From: an uncultured Bacilli bacterium
Lineage (GTDB): Bacteria > Bacillota_I > Bacilli_A > RF39 > UBA660
DNA: 32,837 nucleotides
NCBI GenBank assembly: GCA_944358565.1
Contig: CALVRK010000002.1
Coordinates: 1-32,837 of the forward strand
Direction of reading: 5' to 3'
Shown here: piece after piece, positions 1-7,631 of the stretch
How the letters are laid out: every line of letters begins with the position of its first letter
Position numbering within the stretch: position 1 is the stretch's first letter
Notes under the pieces: generated by a model
Database searches by the model: none
The model's input: only the letters and a program-made list of their open reading frames with translations
What the model was told of the DNA's origin: nothing
Position numbers and translations under genes: made by a program

Positions 1-1
1 G

Positions 2-61
2 AAGATTGAAATGCCAGTTGATTTAAACATTGCTTATGCTGAATATCTTAATCAGTCATAA
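2..61 (+). CDS. C-terminal end of an unidentified protein (cut by window start)
   Basis: An open frame runs from base 2 to a TAA at 59-61 and encodes 19 residues ending in AEYLNQS. The frame is supported because a terminator hairpin begins at its stop codon. Too little is present to name the protein. Confidence 0.5.
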   Translation, partial: KIEMPVDLNIAYAEYLNQS

Positions 62-79
62 AGTTGAACACAACTTTTT
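60..79 (+). terminator. Rho-independent terminator
   Basis: The 7-bp stem AAAGTTG / CAACTTT, with loop AACA, is followed by T residues and overlaps the stop codon of the upstream partial gene. It separates that gene from the promoter at 97. Confidence 0.6.
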
Positions 80-96
80 CATAAAAAAAAACTCAA

Positions 97-125
97 TTGA
101 CTTTATTTTCAGAAACCTTTATAAT
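97..125 (+). promoter_or_regulatory. Sigma-A promoter of the TasA-like gene
   Basis: TTGACT (97-102), a 17-bp spacer, and TATAAT (120-125). This near-consensus promoter shows that the longer frame opening at TTG 97 cannot be the coding start, because that TTG is the -35 box. Transcription should start near 132, just ahead of the Shine-Dalgarno site. Confidence 0.85.
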
Positions 126-150
126 TATATTAAAAGGTAGGGGAAGACGA

Positions 151-663
151 ATGAAAAAAATGAATAGAACACAAAAAAGTTGGATGATTATTGGTCTATG
201 TTTAATAGTGTTATTTATGGCTATTGGTTATGCAAGTTTTGCCACCGATTTAACTATCACTGGATCTTCAAACATTACCAGTACTTGGGATATTAGAATT
301 ACTGATATTAAAGTAAAGTCATTTACTGGTGGAGCAACTAAAGCTGAAGAACCTACAGTTACTAGTAACACCACAGCTACATTTAAAACCAATTTAGTAA
401 GTCCTAGTGATAGCATGACATATACAGTTACTGTTGCTAACGAAGGTAATATCTCAGCTAGATTAGATGATATGACTGTAAGTGACGAAAATAATCCAGC
501 TATATTATTTCAAATAACCGGAATTAATGAAAATGATGTTTTAGGTGAACATTCAACTACCACTTTTGATGTTACTGTAACATATAATCCAGATGTTACA
601 TCACAGCCAGCCGATCTTAACAGTACGCTTGAAGTTGCCTTAGACTATGTTCAAAATAATTAA
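151..663 (+). CDS. Small secreted TasA/camelysin-like protein
   Basis: 170 aa from ATG 151, chosen because GGTAGGGGAAG lies just upstream and the promoter covers the earlier TTG. The N-terminus is basic (MKKMNRTQKSW), followed by a hydrophobic segment at about residues 11-30 that ends in GYASFA, then TDLTITGSSN and STWDIRI. This resembles SipW-type signal peptides of TasA and camelysin, with cleavage expected after an A-x-A-like site. The rest is beta-rich and Thr/Ser/Asn-rich without cysteine, and contains the pattern sMTYTVTVaNeGniSArLDD, typical of an immunoglobulin-like or fibre subunit fold. The same module starts the proteins at 14815 and 32506. The gene is a single-gene unit with its own strong promoter and terminator. 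Role as a surface fibre or matrix subunit is inference; no SipW peptidase or sortase gene is in the window. Confidence 0.72.
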   Translation: MKKMNRTQKSWMIIGLCLIVLFMAIGYASFATDLTITGSSNITSTWDIRITDIKVKSFTGGATKAEEPTVTSNTTATFKTNLVSPSDSMTYTVTVANEGNISARLDDMTVSDENNPAILFQITGINENDVLGEHSTTTFDVTVTYNPDVTSQPADLNSTLEVALDYVQNN

Positions 664-689
664 GCTTCTTTTATAGAAGCTTAATTTTT
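661..689 (+). terminator. Terminator between convergent genes
   Basis: The 9-bp perfect stem TAAGCTTCT / AGAAGCTTA is followed by ATTTTTT. The left arm starts at the stop codon of the TasA-like gene and the right arm covers the stop codon of clpP on the other strand, so it can end transcription from both sides. The T tract is better on the plus strand. Confidence 0.8.
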
Positions 690-1256
690 TAATATCTTAT
701 CGATTAATCCATATTCTAATGCTTCATCAGCCGACAAAAAATAATCTCTTTCCGTATCATGACTAATTTTTTCTAAACTTTGACCAGTATTTACACTTAA
801 AATTTTATTTAATTTTTCTTTTAACTTTAAAATTCTCTCTGCCGCAATCTTAATTTCAGTCGCTTGTCCTTGCGCTCCTCCCAAAGGTTGATGAATCATT
901 ACCTCACCATTGGGTAAAATAAATCTCATACCTTTCTCTCCAGAAGATAGTATAAATGCCGCCATACTGGCTGCCATGCCAATACAGATTGTTGACACTT
1001 TACTTTTAATATAATTCATCGTATCGTAAATTGCCATACCAGCTGTAATGCTGCCACCTGGAGAATTGATATATAAATTGATCGGATCGTGATTTAACGA
1101 ATCTAAATAAAGAAGTTGGGCCACAATCGAATTAGCTAAATTATCATCTATCTCCCCACTTAAAATAATAATTCTATCTTTCAACAGGCGAGAGTATATA
1201 TCATAAGCTCGCTCGCCATCACTACTTTTTTCAACTACACTTGGAATTAAATTCAT
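681..1256 (-). CDS. clpP: ATP-dependent Clp protease proteolytic subunit ClpP
   Basis: 191 aa, the normal length for ClpP. It is the cytoplasmic serine peptidase that forms the tetradecameric degradation chamber fed by ClpX/ClpC-type AAA+ unfoldases. The catalytic triad is visible: Ser97 in GMAASMAA, His122 in MIHQPLGG and Asp171 in TERDYFLSADEA. The oxyanion/handle signature INSPGGSITAG is at residues 63-73. Start ATG has a strong TAGGGAGGG site. It is transcribed divergently from the nucleoside kinase. I saw no CtsR or HrcA operator upstream. The ClpX-like gene at 21902 lacks the IGF loop, so its normal partner is probably encoded elsewhere. Confidence 0.97.
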   Translation of the reverse strand: MNLIPSVVEKSSDGERAYDIYSRLLKDRIIILSGEIDDNLANSIVAQLLYLDSLNHDPINLYINSPGGSITAGMAIYDTMNYIKSKVSTICIGMAASMAAFILSSGEKGMRFILPNGEVMIHQPLGGAQGQATEIKIAAERILKLKEKLNKILSVNTGQSLEKISHDTERDYFLSADEALEYGLIDKILKN

Positions 1257-1371
1257 AAAATCCCTCCCTATAATTATAATAGGTGTAAAGGATAAATATT
1301 ATTCATCAAAAAACATGACAAAATATTATATTTGTGTTAAGCTAAAATATAGAAAACTAAGGAGGCTGGCT

Positions 1372-3033
1372 ATGCGAAATCTTAAATTAAAATATAAAAA
1401 CACTTACTTAGAAGAAATACCAGAAGATACTACTTTATATGAAGTATCTAAAAAAGTTAAAGGTGAATTTAAATATCCAATAGTCGGAGCTAGACTTGGT
1501 GAATTTTTAGTCGGTTTAAATACCAAAGTAACTAGTAATGAAAGAGTTGAATTTTATGATTTAAGCACATTTATTGGTAATCGTATATATTCTAGAAGTT
1601 TAGAGTTTTTAGTTACAGTTGCTACTAAAAAAGTTTTAGGTGATGAAACGGATATCTTGATTAACTACTCATTAGAAAACGGTATTTATTGTGAAATCAT
1701 TGGCCAAAGAATTACTAAAATAACTGCTGAAAAAATAAAAGAACAGATGAAAAAAATGGTTGAACAAAAATTTACTTTTAAAGAAATGATTGTCGATAGA
1801 TTTGATGCAATTAAATATTTTAAAAAGCATCATCAAATGGATAAAGTTGAAAGTTTTAGATACATGACTAATCGCACTGTTACTTTATATTCCTTAGATG
1901 GTATATATGATTATTTCTATGGACCGCTCGTATATAACACCGGCCTTTTAGATAAATTTGATATGTTATATTTAAAAGATAATAGTTTTATTCTAACGTA
2001 TCCAAGTACTAAAGACCCTAATAAGATTGATAAATATATTCATCATAAACTAACCTTTGATACTTATAAAAGTTTTCAAAATTGGGGAAGAACAATTGGT
2101 ATCAGTACTGCTCCCGACTTAAACAAAATATGTACTGAAGGAAAGTATACTGATATGCTTAGACTATTTGAAACTCATTATGAAGATCAACTATCTTTAA
2201 TAGCTGAAGAAATCTATAAGAAAAAAGATCAAATAAAAATAATTTTATTAGCTGGTCCATCTTCAAGTGGTAAAACGACAACCGCTAAAAAATTGTCCCT
2301 ATACTTACAAGTAAAAGGACTTAATTGCCATAAAATATCCCTAGATGATTATTTTGTTGACCGTGATAAAGCTCCAAGAGATGAGAATGGGGACTTAGAT
2401 TTCTCAAGCATTGAATCAATTGATACAACTTTATTTAATAACCATTTAAATAAATTATTATCTGGACATAAAGTTTCCATGCCAACCTTTGATTTTATTA
2501 CCGGAAAAAAAGAATATAATGATAATTATCTAAAATTAGAAGAAGGGGAAATCTTAATTATCGAAGGTATTCATACCCTAAACGAAAAATTAACTAAAAA
2601 TATTCCAAGAGAAAATAAATTTAAAATTTTTATGAGCCCACTTATTCACTTAAAATTAGATAATCATAATAGAGTTCATACTACGGATGTTAGAAAAATT
2701 AGAAGAATTGTTAGGGATAATCAGTTTAGAGGAACTGATGCTGAAACCACTTTAGCTATGTGGCCAAATGTCGATAAAGAGGCAAGACTTAGTATTTATC
2801 CATATCAAGATGATGCGGATGCTATGATAAATTCATCATTAGGTTATGAGCTAAGTGTTTTGAGAATATATGCTGAACCATTACTATATGGAATTGATAG
2901 TAATAGTGCTCAGTATCCAGAAGCTATTAGACTAATTAATCTTCTTCGAAACTTCTTACCAATCACTAGTGAAGTAGTTCCAAAAGATTCTATCTTAAGA
3001 GAATTTATTGGTGGAAGTGTTTTTGAAGAATAA
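1372..3033 (+). CDS. TGS-domain nucleoside kinase (uridine kinase family)
   Basis: 553 aa from ATG 1372, which has AAGGAGG nine bases upstream; the longer frame from 1315 has no ribosome site. Domain order: a TGS-like beta-grasp region (about 1-60), a ThrRS/AlaRS second-additional-domain-like region (about 65-240, including FKKHHQMDKV and a YDYFYGPLV stretch), then a uridine kinase/phosphoribulokinase P-loop domain with Walker A GPSSSGKTT at 295-303, DDYFVDRD, and the EGIHTLNEKLT strand. This three-part layout is a known Firmicutes family annotated as nucleoside kinase; the exact substrate is not known from sequence. Only 18 bp separate it from gapA with no terminator, so the two are probably co-transcribed. 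Confidence 0.88.
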   Translation: MRNLKLKYKNTYLEEIPEDTTLYEVSKKVKGEFKYPIVGARLGEFLVGLNTKVTSNERVEFYDLSTFIGNRIYSRSLEFLVTVATKKVLGDETDILINYSLENGIYCEIIGQRITKITAEKIKEQMKKMVEQKFTFKEMIVDRFDAIKYFKKHHQMDKVESFRYMTNRTVTLYSLDGIYDYFYGPLVYNTGLLDKFDMLYLKDNSFILTYPSTKDPNKIDKYIHHKLTFDTYKSFQNWGRTIGISTAPDLNKICTEGKYTDMLRLFETHYEDQLSLIAEEIYKKKDQIKIILLAGPSSSGKTTTAKKLSLYLQVKGLNCHKISLDDYFVDRDKAPRDENGDLDFSSIESIDTTLFNNHLNKLLSGHKVSMPTFDFITGKKEYNDNYLKLEEGEILIIEGIHTLNEKLTKNIPRENKFKIFMSPLIHLKLDNHNRVHTTDVRKIRRIVRDNQFRGTDAETTLAMWPNVDKEARLSIYPYQDDADAMINSSLGYELSVLRIYAEPLLYGIDSNSAQYPEAIRLINLLRNFLPITSEVVPKDSILREFIGGSVFEE

Positions 3034-3051
3034 AAGAAAGGATTTGATAAA

Positions 3052-4062
3052 ATGATAAAAGTCGCAATTAATGGATTTGGTCGTATTGGCCGTTTAGTAT
3101 TTAGAATTATGGAAGAAGATCCTGAAATGGAAGTTGTTGCAATCAATGACTTAACAGACCCAGAACAACTTGCATATTTACTTAAATATGATACATCTCA
3201 TCGAAGATATCTTCCAAATGAAATCACTTATGATGAAGATGGTATAATTGTTAAAGGAAGAAAAATCAAAATTTATGCCGAAATGGATCCAAGTAATTTA
3301 CCTTGGAAAGACTTAGATATCGATGCTGGTTTCGAATGTACCGGTAAATTTACTAGTAAAGATAAAGCTATGGCTCATATTAATGCTGGAGCTAAAAAAG
3401 TTATCATATCAGCGCCTGCTAAAGGTGATTTAAAAACTATTGTCTATGGAGTTAATGAGAATACTTTAGATGGCAGTGAAGAAGTTATAAGCGCGGCTTC
3501 ATGCACGACTAACTGTCTAGCGCCCGTTGCTAATGTTTTAAATAATGCCTTTGGTATTAAAAAAGGTTATATGACTACTGTTCATGCTTATACTAATGAT
3601 CAAACAGTATTAGATGTACCTCATAAAAAAGGTGCTAAATCAAGAAGGGGTAGAGCAGCTGCTGCTAATATGATTCCAACATCTACTGGTGCTGCTAATG
3701 CGTTAGGTAAAGTCATTCCTTCTTTAAATGGAAAATTAGATGGAAGTGCTATTAGAGTTCCAGTAACTACTGGTTCAGTTGTCGATTTAACTTTAGAGCT
3801 AGATAAAAAAGTAACCAAAGAAGAAATTAATGAAGTATTTAAACAAAATCAAAATGAAACCTTAGGTTATACTATAGATCCAATCGTTTCAAGTGATGTT
3901 ATCAGTGAAACCCACGGCGCTATTGTCGATGGCTTATTAACTGATGTTTTAGAAACTGAAACTGGTGATTTAGTTAAAGTTGTTGCTTGGTATGATAACG
4001 AAATGAGTTATTCATCTCAAATGGTTAGAACTGCTAAATATTTATTTAAAGATAATATTTAG
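3052..4062 (+). CDS. gapA: Glyceraldehyde-3-phosphate dehydrogenase, NAD-type
   Basis: 336 aa, full length. It catalyses glyceraldehyde-3-phosphate + NAD + Pi to 1,3-bisphosphoglycerate in cytoplasmic glycolysis. The N-terminal Rossmann motif INGFGRIGR (residues 6-14), Asp33 in AINDLTD (typical of NAD rather than NADP use), catalytic Cys151 in SAASCTTNCLAPV and His178 in TTVHAYTNDQ are all present, as is the C-terminal WYDNEMSYSSQ. The ribosome site is AAAGGA. It lies behind the nucleoside kinase; the partner glycolytic genes pgk and tpiA follow within 5.5 kb, separated by genes of other function. Confidence 0.97.
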   Translation: MIKVAINGFGRIGRLVFRIMEEDPEMEVVAINDLTDPEQLAYLLKYDTSHRRYLPNEITYDEDGIIVKGRKIKIYAEMDPSNLPWKDLDIDAGFECTGKFTSKDKAMAHINAGAKKVIISAPAKGDLKTIVYGVNENTLDGSEEVISAASCTTNCLAPVANVLNNAFGIKKGYMTTVHAYTNDQTVLDVPHKKGAKSRRGRAAAANMIPTSTGAANALGKVIPSLNGKLDGSAIRVPVTTGSVVDLTLELDKKVTKEEINEVFKQNQNETLGYTIDPIVSSDVISETHGAIVDGLLTDVLETETGDLVKVVAWYDNEMSYSSQMVRTAKYLFKDNI

Positions 4063-4076
4063 TAGTTTTTTCTAAT

Positions 4077-4104
4077 TTGTAAAAAAATATAAAAAGGTTA
4101 TAAT
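4077..4104 (+). promoter_or_regulatory. Sigma-A promoter of the PASTA gene
   Basis: TTGTAA (4077-4082), 16-bp spacer, TATAAT (4099-4104), followed by GAGGTGAT and ATG 4124. No terminator is visible between gapA and this promoter, so readthrough from gapA is possible. Confidence 0.75.
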
Positions 4105-4123
4105 ATTACTGTGAGGTGATATT

Positions 4124-4933
4124 ATGCGTTACTGTCCAAAATGTGGAATCGAAAATGATGAAGATTCATTATTCTGTAAAAAATGTGGTTTTCCACTTGA
4201 TGAGGAGCCAGAAAACTATAATCAAAAAGAAGATAAAAAAGTAAAACAAAAACGTGGAAAAACCAAAACGAAAAAAAGTAAAATCAAAAATAAAACAAAA
4301 GTTAAATATAAAGATCAAGGTAATGGTAAACAAAAAGGAAAGATGAGTTTCTTTCAATCATTTATGATGTTCTTCTTTATATTGCTAAGTATATGTGCCT
4401 TAGGTGCTGCTGGTTTCTTAGGTTATTATATCTATCAAAATAGTAATATCGTCGTTCCAGATGTTGAAGGTTATACATATGAACAAGCTGAAAGAGTCTT
4501 AGGTGAATCAAACTTGCAAGCTGAAAGAGTCGAAAAGACTGTTACCGATGAAGATGAAGTTGGTGTTGTCATTGAACAAAATAAAAAAAGTGGTTCTAAA
4601 GTTATGGAAAATACCGTTATCAAATTAACTGTTGGTGTCCTAGATACTAGAGTAACCGTTCCAGATGTTGAAGGCTTAACCTTAGATGAAGCTTTAGACC
4701 TTTTAAATGAAAACAATGTCAAATATGAAATAGTTTATGAAACTTCAGATAAAGAAAACAATATTGTTTTAGATCAAAGTGTTAGAGCTAATAAAAAAAT
4801 CGAAAATACTGAAACTGTTACCATAACTGTTTCTCGAAATGAAGAACCACAAACTAGTCAACCTGAAGATAAAGTAGATGATACTACTCAAAATAGTGAT
4901 ACTACTCAAGATAATCAAACTAGTGTTCGATAA
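4124..4933 (+). CDS. Zinc-ribbon membrane protein with two PASTA domains
   Basis: 269 aa. Layout: a zinc ribbon with Cys4, Cys7, Cys18 and Cys21 (CPKCG and CKKCG), a very Lys-rich linker (about 35-73), one transmembrane helix (about 78-104), then two PASTA repeats (about 109-175 and 178-245), each opening with VPDVEG and containing EAxxxLxExN, and a Thr/Gln/Asp-rich tail. Topology should place the ribbon inside and the PASTA repeats outside. PASTA domains bind muropeptides or sense cell wall in Ser/Thr kinases (PrkC/StkP) and penicillin-binding proteins, but no kinase or transpeptidase domain is present. A wall-sensing or scaffold role is inference. It has its own promoter and terminator. Confidence 0.85.
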   Translation: MRYCPKCGIENDEDSLFCKKCGFPLDEEPENYNQKEDKKVKQKRGKTKTKKSKIKNKTKVKYKDQGNGKQKGKMSFFQSFMMFFFILLSICALGAAGFLGYYIYQNSNIVVPDVEGYTYEQAERVLGESNLQAERVEKTVTDEDEVGVVIEQNKKSGSKVMENTVIKLTVGVLDTRVTVPDVEGLTLDEALDLLNENNVKYEIVYETSDKENNIVLDQSVRANKKIENTETVTITVSRNEEPQTSQPEDKVDDTTQNSDTTQDNQTSVR

Positions 4934-4937
4934 GTAG

Positions 4938-4970
4938 AAATCTCATTCACAAAGTGAAATGAGATTTTTT
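4938..4970 (+). terminator. Rho-independent terminator after the PASTA gene
   Basis: AAATCTCATT-CAC / GTG-AAATGAGATTT with a three-base loop and one bulged A, followed by TTTTTT. Confidence 0.85.
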
Positions 4971-5031
4971 AAATAAAAAATAAATTAATGTAAATAGTAA
5001 TTAATATAAGCTAGGAAACCCTAAAATAAAC

Positions 5032-5058
5032 TTGTTATTATTAAAAAAATAGTATAAA
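5032..5058 (+). promoter_or_regulatory. Probable sigma-A promoter of the pseudopilin-pgk operon
   Basis: TTGTTA (5032-5037), a short 15-bp spacer, TATAAA (5053-5058). It is the only promoter-like pair between the PASTA terminator and ATG 5079, but the spacing leaves only about 20 bases to the start codon and is sub-optimal. Confidence 0.45.
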
Positions 5059-5078
5059 ATAAAAGATAGGTGATAAGA

Positions 5079-5447
5079 ATGAAAAATGGGTTTACACTAG
5101 TCGAACTACTAGCTATATTAGCTATATTAGGCGCTATCGTTTTAGTATCTGTTCCAAGCATTGTATCGACAAATAGAAGATCGCAAGAAAGTAATTATGA
5201 ACAGTATACTCAAAATATTGAAAACGCCACTGAAGTATACGTTGAAACACATCCAGATAGATATGCCGAATTAAAATCCACCCCAGGTACAACTGTAACT
5301 ATCAATACCGAAGATTTAGTTGCTAGTGGTGTTATTCAAGGTACTTTAAGAAATCCAAAAACTGATGTTCAGCTAATAAATGAAGCAAGTAGCGTAACAG
5401 TTCAAAATCAAAGTGGCACACTTGTATATACTTATGTTGCCCCATAG
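5079..5447 (+). CDS. Type IV pseudopilin-like protein, first orphan
   Basis: 122 aa from ATG 5079, with GATAGGTGAT as ribosome site; the in-frame GTG at 5070 lies inside that site. The N-terminus MKNG|FTLVELLAILAILG is a textbook class III signal: a short basic leader, Gly before the prepilin peptidase cut, Phe+1, Glu+5 and a hydrophobic helix. The C-terminal part is a small beta-rich domain without cysteine. Family role: subunit of a type IV pilus, type II secretion or Com competence pseudopilus, processed by a PilD/ComC-like peptidase. No assembly ATPase, platform protein or peptidase gene is in the window. Its stop codon overlaps the AGGAGG of pgk, so the two are co-transcribed. Confidence 0.85.
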   Translation: MKNGFTLVELLAILAILGAIVLVSVPSIVSTNRRSQESNYEQYTQNIENATEVYVETHPDRYAELKSTPGTTVTINTEDLVASGVIQGTLRNPKTDVQLINEASSVTVQNQSGTLVYTYVAP

Positions 5448-5458
5448 GAGGAAAATAT

Positions 5459-6643
5459 ATGAAAAAGACTATCAAAGATTATGATTTAAGTGGTAAAAAA
5501 GTAATTATTAGATGTGACTTTAATGTTCCAATCGAAAACGGAATTATCAAAGATGAAAGTAGATTAAAAGCTAGTTTAAAAACCATTAGATATGCGAGAA
5601 AAAATAACGCTAAAGTTATTTTGTTATCTCACTTAGGCAGAGTACAAATGGAAGAAGATAAACAAAAATATACCTTAAAACCTGTGGCTGAAAGATTAGG
5701 AAACCTTCTAAGAAAAAAAGTAAAATTTATTGCTCAAACTAGGGGAGAAGAATTAGAAAACGCTATTAATACCATGAAAGATAGAGATGTTATCTTAATT
5801 GAAAACACGAGATTCGAAGATTTAGATGGTAAAAAAGAAAGTGGTAATGATAAGGAATTAGGAAAATATTGGGCTAGTTTAGGTGATATTTTTATCAACG
5901 ATGCCTTTGGAACTATTCATAGATCACATGCCTCTAATTTAGGTATTGCGAGTAACCTACCAAACGGTATTGGTTTCCTTGTCGAAACAGAAATTAAAAA
6001 ATTACAAAAACTAACCCATAAACCTAAAAAACCTTATACAATCATTTTAGGTGGCGCTAAAGTTAGTGATAAAATTGGCGTAATCAGTAATTTAATTACT
6101 AAAGCTGATTATATATTAATCGGTGGTGGTATGGCCTTTACTTTCTTAAAAGCTGCTGGTTTTAATATTGGTAGTTCAATATGTGAAAAAGAAAAATTAT
6201 CATTTTGTAAAGAAATGTTAGATAAATATCAAGATAAATTAATCTTACCAATTGATGTTATTACTGCTACTGAAATGAAAGAAAATGTTCAGACCCATGA
6301 AAGATTTATCAATGAAATTGAAGAAGATGAAATGGGATTAGATATTGGACAAAAAACTATCGAAGTTTTTAAACAATATTTAGATGACTGTAAGACAATC
6401 TTTTGGAATGGACCAGTTGGTTGTTTTGAAATCGAAGAATTTTCAAATGGTACCAAAGAACTATTAAATATAATTACGAGTACTAAAGCCTATACCTTAG
6501 TTGGTGGTGGCGATACTGCTAGAGCCGCAGTAACCTTTAATTATCAAGATAAAATCAGTCATATTTCAACTGGTGGTGGAGCATCTCTCGCATTCTTAGA
6601 AGAAGTAAGCTTGCCAGCTTTAGATATAATCGATGAAAAATAA
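5459..6643 (+). CDS. pgk: Phosphoglycerate kinase
   Basis: 394 aa, full length. It transfers phosphate from 1,3-bisphosphoglycerate to ADP in glycolysis. Signature residues: RCDFNVPI near 18-25, SHLGR for substrate binding, ENTRFE, GGAKVSDKIGV (about 198-208), and GGGDTARAA near 348-356 in the nucleotide-binding lobe. Strong AGGAGG ribosome site lies directly after the pseudopilin stop. The 3' end overlaps the next gene by 11 bases, so pgk is translationally tied to the membrane protein that follows. Confidence 0.97.
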   Translation: MKKTIKDYDLSGKKVIIRCDFNVPIENGIIKDESRLKASLKTIRYARKNNAKVILLSHLGRVQMEEDKQKYTLKPVAERLGNLLRKKVKFIAQTRGEELENAINTMKDRDVILIENTRFEDLDGKKESGNDKELGKYWASLGDIFINDAFGTIHRSHASNLGIASNLPNGIGFLVETEIKKLQKLTHKPKKPYTIILGGAKVSDKIGVISNLITKADYILIGGGMAFTFLKAAGFNIGSSICEKEKLSFCKEMLDKYQDKLILPIDVITATEMKENVQTHERFINEIEEDEMGLDIGQKTIEVFKQYLDDCKTIFWNGPVGCFEIEEFSNGTKELLNIITSTKAYTLVGGGDTARAAVTFNYQDKISHISTGGGASLAFLEEVSLPALDIIDEK

Positions 6644-7631
6644 TAAAAGAAACTTTATAATTATTTTTGTTATCACCGCCATAATTTTATATTTTGCTCT
6701 AAAAGATAATTTTGCTGAAAAAATAAAATACTTACTATCATTTGATATCAAATGGTTAGGACTCGCATTCATATTGATTTTAGCTTATTGGTTTTTAAAA
6801 GGCCTAGTTTTATATTACTGCGCCTCAAAAGTAAATAAAGATTATACCGAAAAAAAGGGAATTCTTCTTATGGTTACCACTCAATTTTTTCATGCCATAA
6901 CTCCATTTGCGGCTGGTGGTCAACCATGGCAAATATATAAATTAAAAAAAGATGGTCTTTCCTTAGGTGAATCTACCAACGTTGTTATTCAAGATTTTAT
7001 CGCTTACCAAATTGCTTTAGTTTTGTTGGGCGGACTTGCTATAACTTCTAACTATATATTTCATATTTTTCCAAGCGATTCACTTTTAAAAAGATTAGTT
7101 ACTATTGGCTTTATTATTAATACGGCTGTAGTTATCGTCTTGTTCTTAGTCGCCTTTAGTAAAAAATGGAATAAAAAAATTATCGATGGTTCTATTTCTT
7201 TTCTAGCAAAATTAAAAATCATTAAAAATAAAGAAGAAAAATTAAAAAAATCCGAAAAATTCATTCATAATTTTCATAATAGTGCCATCATTTTGTTTAA
7301 GGATAAATTTAACATGTTTAGAATAATTTCTCTAAACTTTATTGCATTAGTCGGACAATATTTAATTCCATTTACTTTACTGATGGGACTTGGTATATAC
7401 ATAAATCCATTAATCGTCATCATCACATCAGCTTATGTTATGTTGATTGGCTCAATGGTTCCAATTCCTGGTGGAACTGGTGGCTTAGAATTTAGTTTTA
7501 TGGCTTTTTTCAAAAACTTTATAACTGGACCAGAACTTTCAATCATTATGATTGTTTGGCGTCTAGTCACATACTACTTTGGAATCATCGTTGGTGGATT
7601 TACTTTAAACTTTAACAAGGAGGCAAAATAA
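6633..7631 (+). CDS. YbhN/UPF0104-type integral membrane protein (lysylphosphatidylglycerol synthase TM family)
   Basis: 332 aa, strongly hydrophobic with roughly eight predicted membrane helices. Diagnostic patterns of the LPG_synthase_TM family (PF03706) are present: FFHAITPFAAGGQPWQIYKL near residues 85-105, and GSMVPIPGGTGGLEFSF near 275-292. Members include the membrane half of MprF and archaeal AglD; stand-alone versions are proposed lipid flippase-like proteins. The aminoacyl-transfer half of MprF is absent. Start ATG overlaps the pgk end by 11 bases and its stop overlaps the next ATG (TAATG). Pairing with a GT4 glucosyltransferase suggests handling of a glycolipid or lipid-linked sugar; that is inference. 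Confidence 0.85.
   Translation: MKNNKRNFIIIFVITAIILYFALKDNFAEKIKYLLSFDIKWLGLAFILILAYWFLKGLVLYYCASKVNKDYTEKKGILLMVTTQFFHAITPFAAGGQPWQIYKLKKDGLSLGESTNVVIQDFIAYQIALVLLGGLAITSNYIFHIFPSDSLLKRLVTIGFIINTAVVIVLFLVAFSKKWNKKIIDGSISFLAKLKIIKNKEEKLKKSEKFIHNFHNSAIILFKDKFNMFRIISLNFIALVGQYLIPFTLLMGLGIYINPLIVIITSAYVMLIGSMVPIPGGTGGLEFSFMAFFKNFITGPELSIIMIVWRLVTYYFGIIVGGFTLNFNKEAK

Noticed and set aside
97..150. TTG start 18 codons upstream of the TasA-like gene
   Set aside because: The TTG is the first base triplet of the -35 box, and a proper ribosome site serves ATG 151.
1257..1371. TATAAT-like hexamers in the clpP/nucleoside kinase divergent region as promoters
   Set aside because: Good -10 matches sit too close to the ribosome sites or have no -35 at 16-18 bp; no promoter was called with confidence.
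5979..5985. TGTCGAA heptamer resembling an 0A box in pgk
   Set aside because: Lies inside conserved coding sequence (LVET); chance occurrence of a heptamer.
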